From contig CAYPGQ010000013.1 of assembly GCA_964410125.1 (NCBI GenBank), positions 9,862 to 73,861 on the forward strand: a stretch of DNA of 64,000 nucleotides, given 5' to 3'. This DNA is from G020348385 sp964410125 (GTDB lineage Bacteria > Acidobacteriota > Aminicenantia > Aminicenantales > Aminicenantaceae). Position numbers and translations under genes: made by a program. This document shows, one piece after another, positions 57,601-64,000 of the stretch. The notes below the pieces were generated by a model. It did not search any database. It had not been told where the DNA came from and worked only from the letters and a program-made list of their open reading frames with translations. Numbering within the stretch: the stretch's first letter is position 1; each line of letters opens with the position of its first letter.

Positions 57601-59832
57601 ATGGGGAAAAAAGGAATTTCCAGAAGAAGATTCATGAAGGATGGCGTCTCCCTGATGGCGGGCACATCCATGGCCCTCGGAGCGTGGGCTCCTTCAGATC
57701 ACGACAAAAAAAAGTTTGGCGTATCCAGAACCTCCCTAAAATCTCTAATTGCTATCCCCACAACCTGCCAACAGTGCCCTGCGGGATGTGGTATCATCGC
57801 TTATCTGAACGGTGACCGGCTCGTTCAGATTCTCGGGAATCCTGATCATCCGAACAACAGGGGAGGCATCTGTGCCAAAGGCGTTGCTGGAATCAATTTG
57901 GTCAACGATCCGGAAAGGCTTTTATTTCCTATGAAAAGAATCGGTCCGAGAGGACAAAATCGCTGGAGCAGAATCACTTGGGATGAAGTTTATCACACGT
58001 TGAGTACACGCATCGGTAGTTTAATAAAAGAAGGGCAGACTAAGGGATTTGTCTTGGACTTGGGTCGTCAGGATCTTATTCTGAGGCATTTTATCCAGGC
58101 CATCGGACAGGTAACCGTCATCGACCGTCCTGTTTTGAAAAACATCAACCGTTCGTCAGCGTTCGCATCGGTGACTGGCTTTTCCTGTTCCATCCCGGAT
58201 GTTGCCTACAGCCGCACCATCCTGAACTTCGGGGCCAATCCGTTCGCCAATCATGATTACTTTGTCGGGATAGCCCGTCGCCTCGCCATCGCCAGGATCG
58301 AAAGGGGCACAAAACTGATAACATTCGATGTGCGCATGTCCGAAACCGCAGCCAGAAGCGATGAGTGGCATCCCATCAAGCCTGGCACTGACGGAAGCGT
58401 TGCGCTTGCGATGGCCAATGTGATCGTGAACAAAGGTTTAGCTGACACTCAATTCCTCGAAAAGCAAGCGAACATTTCCGCTGAAGTTTTAAAAGCACAT
58501 CTGTCCCGGTACACACCTGAATGGGCCGAGAGAGAGAGCGGTGTCGCAGTTGAAGATATTGAGCAGTTGGCTTATCAGTTTGCGTCCCAAAAACCATCTG
58601 TGGCCATCCTAGGAGGAGGTGCATACGACCACGAAAACGGCTATCAAAACACAAAATGTGTTACCCTCTTGAACTGGATTGTCGGAAATGTGGGAAAAGA
58701 AGGAGGCATATTTTTCTCTCGTTTGCCTCAGAAGCGCTCATCCGATACGACAACGGTGAAAACTATATCCCGATTAAAACGCAATGACACGCCTATCGAT
58801 ATCTACTTCAGCTACCTATCCAATCCCGCATATTCCGATCCGGAATGTGATAAAAGCGCAGCCTTTCTGGAAGATGAAAAAACCACTCCTTTTTTGGTTG
58901 TGATGGACACGCACATGACTGAAACAGCCATGCTGGCGGATTTGGTCTTGCCAGCAGCCACCTATTTAGAAAGCTGGGGTGTGGAGCCTGCCCCACCGCT
59001 AGATGGAATCCCTATACTCAATCTTCGGCAGCCCGTAGTCTCTCTTCTCAGTCCGGCGGAAGCCTTGCGTTTTCCATCTTTCGATTCTGGAAAGTTGCTC
59101 GACCACACTTTCCTACCCCTTGGAGAAGCGAAGGAAGTCGGGAATGTCTGCTTGAAACTGGCGAGAAATTTGGGTGGGGCAATAGAGAGAAAACTACCCT
59201 ATAAAGATACTCAGGACTACACTTCAAAAATGATCTCTTCCCTCTTGAATAAGGCTGTCAGCTTCCAGGCCTTAAAACAAAAGGGCTTTTGGACGGCTAA
59301 AAAACCCAAAATACCCGCAGAGCAATACTTTGCGATAAAAAGGCGGCTTCGGTTGCCTGATTACATTCCCGTTCACTCTGAGGAGAAAACAAAACCCAAC
59401 CAATTTATCCTGACCACCTTTAAAACGAACCTGGGAACAGAAGGGATGGAGAACAGCAAATGGGCCAGGGAAATATTTCACGAAAGCCGGCTATGGCTGA
59501 ACAAACAAAAAGCCACACAATTGGGCATAAAAAACAGGGACAAGGTCCGTGTTTCCTCATCTGTAGGGAGTGTGATCTTGCATGTTTTGACCACAAATCG
59601 TATTCATCCGGATTCGGTTGCATTGGCTGAAGGATTGGGACACACGGCATTCGGGAATGTGGCACAAGCTCGAAAATCCAAGACCAAGGACAGAGATACC
59701 CAACTCATTTGGTGGGGCAAAAAAGGAAAAGGAGTGAACCCTTTTTCCATCATCGAAAACCGTGTGGACCCTGTAGGAGGAGGACACGCATACAAAGATA
59801 CAGTGGTCCAAGTCCATAAAATCAAGGAATAA
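57601..59832 (+). CDS. Molybdopterin oxidoreductase catalytic subunit (PsrA/PhsA-like), Tat-exported
   Basis: 743 aa. Twin-arginine signal 'SRRRFMK' with a following hydrophobic stretch sends the folded enzyme to the periplasm. [4Fe-4S] ligands Cys56, Cys59, Cys63 and Cys91 ('CQQCPAGC', 'GGICAKG'). The likely Mo ligand is Cys196 in 'VTGFSCSIPD', as in polysulfide/thiosulfate-type enzymes. Molybdopterin-binding motifs 'WHPIKPGTDGSVALAMANVI' and C-terminal 'RIHPDSVALAEGLGHTAFGN' follow. The substrate (polysulfide, thiosulfate, tetrathionate or other) cannot be read from the sequence. 9 nt after the NrfD gene. Confidence 0.9.
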   Translation: MGKKGISRRRFMKDGVSLMAGTSMALGAWAPSDHDKKKFGVSRTSLKSLIAIPTTCQQCPAGCGIIAYLNGDRLVQILGNPDHPNNRGGICAKGVAGINLVNDPERLLFPMKRIGPRGQNRWSRITWDEVYHTLSTRIGSLIKEGQTKGFVLDLGRQDLILRHFIQAIGQVTVIDRPVLKNINRSSAFASVTGFSCSIPDVAYSRTILNFGANPFANHDYFVGIARRLAIARIERGTKLITFDVRMSETAARSDEWHPIKPGTDGSVALAMANVIVNKGLADTQFLEKQANISAEVLKAHLSRYTPEWAERESGVAVEDIEQLAYQFASQKPSVAILGGGAYDHENGYQNTKCVTLLNWIVGNVGKEGGIFFSRLPQKRSSDTTTVKTISRLKRNDTPIDIYFSYLSNPAYSDPECDKSAAFLEDEKTTPFLVVMDTHMTETAMLADLVLPAATYLESWGVEPAPPLDGIPILNLRQPVVSLLSPAEALRFPSFDSGKLLDHTFLPLGEAKEVGNVCLKLARNLGGAIERKLPYKDTQDYTSKMISSLLNKAVSFQALKQKGFWTAKKPKIPAEQYFAIKRRLRLPDYIPVHSEEKTKPNQFILTTFKTNLGTEGMENSKWAREIFHESRLWLNKQKATQLGIKNRDKVRVSSSVGSVILHVLTTNRIHPDSVALAEGLGHTAFGNVAQARKSKTKDRDTQLIWWGKKGKGVNPFSIIENRVDPVGGGHAYKDTVVQVHKIKE

Positions 59833-59848
59833 TCTAAAGGTTGGAGAC

Positions 59849-61132
59849 ATGAACAAGAAAATCGGAAACATTTCCATCGTACTGATCGTCATTATTTTGA
59901 TGACAGGGCCTCTTTTTTCTGATGTTTTAAAAAATCAAGGCCACATAAAAAGGCTCACCTATTCTGGGAATAATTCCGTTCACTATCCTTGCTTGAGCGA
60001 TGACGGACAGTGGATGCTGTATGTGCTAGAGAACGATACCGGCGAGGAAGTAACCAGATCCATCAAGCTGATGAACATCGATACGGGGAAAGAAACAGAG
60101 CTTTTTTTGGACAAAAATATGACGGCTCCAGAACCCTATAAAGACAGGTCACTCCTTATCGGGACAAAACCTCCGGTATTATCTGGCGACGGACGTGTCG
60201 CCATATTTGTCCTGAGCTTGGATCAACCGGAAAACATCCTGGATCACTATCTTGCCATGATCAACACGGATGGCACCGGGATTAAAATTTTTTCTTTCCC
60301 TATAAAAGCCCTTCAAGGAAAAGACTGGAAAGCTCTCGATTTCAAAGGGAATGAATGGGAAAGGATATCGCATTATGCTGTAAGCTCCGATGGAAGCCAT
60401 GTGGCTTGTGTGATGAAGGGACATTTAGGGCCGGTCCGTTACGGAAATGCTAGCGCCATTATTATGATCGACACTCAAAGCGAAAAGAAAAAAACAATAT
60501 TTGCGCCAGAATTCAACGGGCAACAATGGGAATGGAAAACTAAACTCTCCCGCCCACTCCTAGGAGGGGGATGGGCCTTTGGCATAAGCGGATCAGGAGA
60601 CAGCATTTTGTTCGGCGCCCAATCCTCGGATGACAAACTGGATTACGATCTCTATTTATCCGATTGGGAAGGGACCCTAGTCAAAAAAATAACCGATTTT
60701 CAAGATCGTTGGTTCAGCCTCGCTGAATTGAGCCAAGATGGAAAAAAAGTCGTGGTTTACTATACAGGGAAGAAAAAACAAGGAATCGGGACATACACCG
60801 TCAGTTCAGAAGGGTCTGAAATTGTATATCTCCAATCTCCTATCTCTCCGAAGGTCGAATTTTTCGATTTGACCGGAAACGGAAAGTATATCCTTTATAA
60901 ACACATATATAATGGTGTCTTCCTCGATCTTGAAACAGGCAAAGGAGGAACTGCCTTTGACAAAAATACTCCCGGTTATGTCTCAGGTTTGTTCCCGATG
61001 GATTTCCCGCGGTTTCCTGCCTTTTGGGGGCCTAGGATCACAAGCCATGAAGGAACAAGAATCCTGCTTGCAGGAATACCCGATGGAAAAAAAAGCCCAG
61101 AGTTTTATCTTTTGAGTTTTGAAACCAAATAA
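59849..61132 (+). CDS. Exported beta-propeller (TolB/PD40-like) protein
   Basis: 427 aa: N-terminal signal (ISIVLIVIILMTGPLFSD) and repeated blade signatures 'YPCLSDDGQWMLYVLEND', 'PPVLSGDGRVAIFVLS', 'YAVSSDGSHVACVMKG', 'AFGISGSGDSILFGAQSS', 'LAELSQDGKKVVVYYTG', 'FFDLTGNGKYILYKHI'. A periplasmic propeller inside a redox operon is unusual; it might be a scaffold or substrate-binding subunit (inference). 16 nt after the molybdenum subunit. Confidence 0.8.
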   Translation: MNKKIGNISIVLIVIILMTGPLFSDVLKNQGHIKRLTYSGNNSVHYPCLSDDGQWMLYVLENDTGEEVTRSIKLMNIDTGKETELFLDKNMTAPEPYKDRSLLIGTKPPVLSGDGRVAIFVLSLDQPENILDHYLAMINTDGTGIKIFSFPIKALQGKDWKALDFKGNEWERISHYAVSSDGSHVACVMKGHLGPVRYGNASAIIMIDTQSEKKKTIFAPEFNGQQWEWKTKLSRPLLGGGWAFGISGSGDSILFGAQSSDDKLDYDLYLSDWEGTLVKKITDFQDRWFSLAELSQDGKKVVVYYTGKKKQGIGTYTVSSEGSEIVYLQSPISPKVEFFDLTGNGKYILYKHIYNGVFLDLETGKGGTAFDKNTPGYVSGLFPMDFPRFPAFWGPRITSHEGTRILLAGIPDGKKSPEFYLLSFETK

Positions 61133-61141
61133 AAAGAAAAT

Positions 61142-61690
61142 ATGGCTAAATTTAAATTTAAAAAACGATTCTGGACGATGCTTTCTCTTTTGATCTTGGC
61201 CACCCTGATCATTGGAGGTGGAGGCATTGGGTATTTTGTGCATTATTCCGCAACAAACGAAAGGGTTTGTGCCCAGTGTCATCCTGAAATTGTGGATTTA
61301 TGGAAAAACTCAAAAGGCCATCCATCCCAGTTGACATCATGTTTCCAGTGCCACTCCAATCATTTTGTTCCTCCCGAGTATTTAGCCGATGATTTCCTCA
61401 CTTCACAGAGGTGTTTGGACTGTCACGAAAACGTCCTGGAGCTTGGCTATGCTGTTAAAAAGAAGGTCATAAAATACAATCACAGAATACACCAACAAGA
61501 AGGTCTAGAATGTATTGCATGTCACCGCAACAGCGGTCATGAGTACATGTTGGGAGGAACAAACAGGCCTTCAATTTCAGAATGTATCTTGTGCCACATA
61601 AAGGAGTTTGACGGCCCTCCAAAAAACCAGGATTGCCTAAACTGCCACGATGTGATGCTTGCTCCGGGTAGGATGTGGAACAATGATTAA
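61142..61690 (+). CDS. Six-haem NapC/NrfH-like membrane-anchored cytochrome c
   Basis: 182 aa with one N-terminal TM (LILATLIIGGGGIGYFVHYS) and six CxxCH motifs: CAQCH, CFQCH, CLDCH, CIACH, CILCH, CLNCH. NapC/NrfH relatives oxidise menaquinol and usually have four haems; six is an extended form. It overlaps the downstream HdrD-like gene by 8 nt, so both belong to one complex or step. Confidence 0.88.
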   Translation: MAKFKFKKRFWTMLSLLILATLIIGGGGIGYFVHYSATNERVCAQCHPEIVDLWKNSKGHPSQLTSCFQCHSNHFVPPEYLADDFLTSQRCLDCHENVLELGYAVKKKVIKYNHRIHQQEGLECIACHRNSGHEYMLGGTNRPSISECILCHIKEFDGPPKNQDCLNCHDVMLAPGRMWNND

Positions 61691-63632
61691 AGCATTCGAC
61701 ATTCTGCTCATCCTCCTTTCTCTCGCCGTATTTACTTACGGACTGCAAAGGCGTACCCGTCTTTGGAAAATCGGCCAACAGGACTCCCGATCAGACAGCT
61801 TCGGAAAAAGGATCAAGTCTTTTCTGGTGGAAGGGATCGTTCATCGAAGAATCCTGCAAGATGTGTATCCTGGTCTAATCCATTTATTCATATTTATGGG
61901 CTTTCTCGTTCCCTTCGTGGTCATCGTGATCGTCCAGTTCATGTTTACCCTTCCTTCTCCCATTGCTAAGTTTTTATCTCTCTTTTTGGACCTTGTGGCT
62001 TTTTTCGGATTGGGTTCAGTGATCCTGGCATTTTACAGAAGATATATCACCCGCCCATCCAGGCTGGATAACCGGTTGGATGATTTCATCAGTTTGGCCT
62101 TTCTTTTCCTGATTCTCGGTACAGGCCTCATCATGGAGAGCCTCCGGCTTTCGGTAATCGGGAAAGACATCCAAGCATGGGCCCCGATAGGCAAAGTGCT
62201 GGCCTCTCTGATCCATACATTCGGTTTGAGTATTTCGACAAAAGGTTTTTTGGCGATGCTTTTTTTCCGCATCCACTTTTTTCTTGTCCTCGGTTTCATC
62301 GCCTATATTCCCTATTCCAAACTTTTTCACATCGTCAGTTCTCCGTTGAATATGATCTTCAGGTCTCTCGAATCCAAAGGGGCACTTACCCACATGGATC
62401 TGGAAGAGGAGGAAGCTGAAACTTTTGGGGTTGCTAAGATAAATGAATTTACCTGGAAACAGCTCCTCGACCTGGACGCTTGCACACATTGCGGGAGATG
62501 TCAGGACCATTGTCCTGCCCATCTCACAGAAAAACCGCTCTCCCCAAAAGATATCATCCTGGATCTGAAAAACCACCTGCATAAACAAGGAAAAAAGGCC
62601 GATGAAGCCCCAACGCTGGTCGGAAATGTTGTCCAGGAGGACACGCTCTGGGCATGCACAACCTGTGGTAACTGCATGGAACACTGCCCTGTGTATGTGG
62701 AACATGTGGACAAAATCATCGACTTGAGACGATCCCAGGTCTTGATGGAAAGTAAATTTCCTGAGGAGTTGATGGAAGCATTCCGAGGCTTGGAGAAAAA
62801 TTCGAATCCTTGGGGCTTAGGTTTTGATGCCCGGGCAGATTGGGTAGAAGAGCTGGATGTCCCGATACTATCCGAGATGCAGGGAGAAAAAATCGACTAT
62901 CTCTTTTTTGTGGGATGCCTCCGCTCCTATGACGACCGCAACAAAAAAGTGGCAAAAGCTATGGTACGGATTCTAAACCACCTCGGCATAAAATTCGCTA
63001 TCCTCGGTATGGAGGAAGGTTGTTGTGGAGACCCCGCCAGGCGTGTCGGAAACGAATACCTTTACCAGATTCTTGCCCAGGCTAACATCGAAACTTTCAA
63101 CCGTTATAAAATCAGCAAAATATTAACCACATGTCCCCATTGTTACAACACAATCAAAAATGAATATCCCCAAATGGGATTTTCCTGTGATGTGAAACAT
63201 CACACAGAATTTTTTTCCGAACTCATAGGATCGGGCCATCTGAGGCTGGACCGGGCCATCCCCAAAAAGTTGACCTATCATGATCCATGCTATCTCGGAA
63301 GATATAACGGGATTTACAAAGCCCCTCGTGAAGTGCTCCATGCTATCCCATCCTTGGATATCCGAGAAATGAAACGCTCCGGAAAGGATTCCTTTTGTTG
63401 CGGCGCTGGAGGAGGATGGATGTGGATGGATGAGAAAATCGGCAAAAGAATCAACATCCAAAGGCTGGAAGACGCCCTTGCCACAGATCCTGAATGGATT
63501 TCCACAGCTTGTCCGTTCTGCGTAACCATGTTCGACGATGCCATCAAAAGCAAAGACAAGGAAGAAAGCCTTCAGATATTGGATATAGCCGAAATCGTCG
63601 AGCAAGCCCTCGCCATTGATAAAGAAACTTAA
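61683..63632 (+). CDS. HdrD-like/haem-b fusion oxidoreductase (DsrMK/HmeCD-like in one chain)
   Basis: 649 aa from the ATG at 61683 (overlaps the cytochrome stop; the TTG at 61659 is less likely). N-terminal five-TM NarI-like cytochrome b region with His candidates ('VHRRILQDVYPGLIHLFIFM', 'RIHFFLVLGFIAYIPYSKLF'), then two [4Fe-4S] motifs ('CTHCGRCQDHCP', 'CTTCGNCMEHCP') and two CCG domains ('EGCCGDPARRVGNEY', 'DSFCCGAGGGWMWMDE') that in HdrB/HdrD bind a non-cubane cluster for disulfide chemistry. It thus joins menaquinone, iron-sulfur and a heterodisulfide-type site. Last gene of the operon. Confidence 0.9.
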   Translation: MIKAFDILLILLSLAVFTYGLQRRTRLWKIGQQDSRSDSFGKRIKSFLVEGIVHRRILQDVYPGLIHLFIFMGFLVPFVVIVIVQFMFTLPSPIAKFLSLFLDLVAFFGLGSVILAFYRRYITRPSRLDNRLDDFISLAFLFLILGTGLIMESLRLSVIGKDIQAWAPIGKVLASLIHTFGLSISTKGFLAMLFFRIHFFLVLGFIAYIPYSKLFHIVSSPLNMIFRSLESKGALTHMDLEEEEAETFGVAKINEFTWKQLLDLDACTHCGRCQDHCPAHLTEKPLSPKDIILDLKNHLHKQGKKADEAPTLVGNVVQEDTLWACTTCGNCMEHCPVYVEHVDKIIDLRRSQVLMESKFPEELMEAFRGLEKNSNPWGLGFDARADWVEELDVPILSEMQGEKIDYLFFVGCLRSYDDRNKKVAKAMVRILNHLGIKFAILGMEEGCCGDPARRVGNEYLYQILAQANIETFNRYKISKILTTCPHCYNTIKNEYPQMGFSCDVKHHTEFFSELIGSGHLRLDRAIPKKLTYHDPCYLGRYNGIYKAPREVLHAIPSLDIREMKRSGKDSFCCGAGGGWMWMDEKIGKRINIQRLEDALATDPEWISTACPFCVTMFDDAIKSKDKEESLQILDIAEIVEQALAIDKET

Positions 63633-63682
63633 GCCCTTCTCGGCGGCTACGGAACCAGCTTACCTGTTTGCATATATGTTTA

Positions 63683-63914
63683 AACCTGGATTATTCACAA
63701 GCCAAGACCCCCCACCCCACCCTAGTATTAAAGGATGCAAGGCAGTGGCTCATGAGCTGTATCTGTATACTGCGATTGGGCTACAACGATGCCGATGCAG
63801 TGAGATTGGTTTGCCCGGAGGGTAAAAACTGCTGATAAAGATATAAATTGATTTTAATATTTTGTTTTTATGAAAAAGAAAGTATCAGCAGTTTTTATGA
63901 ATAATTCAGGTTAA
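63683..63914 (+). repeat. Structured repeat element, copy A
   Basis: Terminal inverted repeat AACCTGGATTATTCA (63683) and TGAATAATTCAGGTT (63898-63912). Interior blocks: arm AGCCA paired with TGGCT, 'CCCTAGTATTAAAGGATGC', 'CCGATGCAGTGAGATTGG', 'CCCGGAGGGTAAAA' and the stem AACTGCTGAT with ATCAGCAGTT. Its right end overlaps the stop codon of the threonine aldolase gene. It occupies nearly all of the 278-bp gap 63633-63910. Confidence 0.65.
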
Positions 63915-64000
63915 GAAAGGAGCTTTTGGAATGCATTGATGACTCTGTCGACATCTTCATCGCCCACGTCTTTATGCGTGACAAAACGAATCCCGCCGGT
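63911..64000 (-). CDS. Threonine aldolase-like PLP enzyme, C-terminal end only
   Basis: Only the last 29 codons are in the window: 'GGIRFVTHKDVGDEDVDRVI' followed by NAFQKLLS and TAA at 63911. The 'RFVTHKDV-DEDVDR' ending is typical of low-specificity L-threonine aldolases (threonine/glycine plus acetaldehyde). Assignment rests on the tail alone. Confidence 0.55.
   Translation of the reverse strand, partial: TGGIRFVTHKDVGDEDVDRVINAFQKLLS

Noticed and set aside
1..64000. CRISPR arrays, rRNA and tRNA genes, intact insertion sequences
   Set aside because: No regularly spaced direct repeats, no recognisable rRNA or tRNA sequence, and no transposase frame were seen.

Overview
This 64 kb window looks like the chromosome of a Gram-negative, anaerobic or facultative bacterium, probably Acidobacteriota-like and possibly Aminicenantia. 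This is inference: there is no rRNA or tRNA here. The clues are many long MacB/FtsX-type ABC permeases, permeases with N-terminal 'permease prefix' domains paired with PadR regulators, multihaem cytochromes, a CISM-type molybdoenzyme and a glutaminyl cyclase.

Left half (1-33 kb): a field of eight full-size (about 790-880 aa) FtsX/MacB permeases, all on the minus strand, in four transcription units. They share only one nearby membrane-fusion protein and one ATPase (30002-27988). Two sigma-54 activator/histidine-kinase pairs (8760-11791 and 30291-33012) sit among them. By reading the intergenic DNA I find three matching sigma-54 (-24/-12) promoters, ahead of the permease operon (8508), the PadR-permease operon (19222) and the fusion protein-ATPase operon (30064). 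Each has the same tandem pair of dyads (TGT-N11-ACA and TGTYC-N6-GRACA, starts 22 bp apart) about 70-100 bp upstream. This points to a dispersed, co-ordinately activated envelope-export regulon in which several permeases may share one ATPase and one fusion protein. A fourth sigma-54 promoter precedes a glutamate dehydrogenase with an unusual Cys-rich N-terminus. Two further PadR-permease pairs and an AbiEii-type nucleotidyltransferase/small-protein module (24209-23281) complete the region.

Middle (33-49 kb): a beta-CASP RNA hydrolase with a half-size ArsP-like permease and a 4-TM protein; a compact MacAB-like operon (fusion protein, two 410-aa permeases, ATPase; 39991-35729); a small zinc-finger protein; and a complex I operon nuoABCDEFGHI (49295-41808) that lacks nuoJKLMN and ends in a translationally coupled metallo-beta-lactamase-fold gene.

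Right (49-64 kb): a sulfatase-superfamily protein with a Thr in place of the usual Cys/Ser, a dihydrolipoamide dehydrogenase, an outer-membrane barrel, then a tight seven-gene redox operon (55207-63632): 7-haem cytochrome, 4x[4Fe-4S] ferredoxin, NrfD-type membrane protein, Tat-exported molybdopterin enzyme, beta-propeller, 6-haem anchored cytochrome and an HdrD-like/haem-b fusion. A partial threonine aldolase closes the window. Several intergenic gaps hold copies of a structured 230-310 bp repeat whose stems appear to covary between copies, and short palindromic REP/MITE-like elements.
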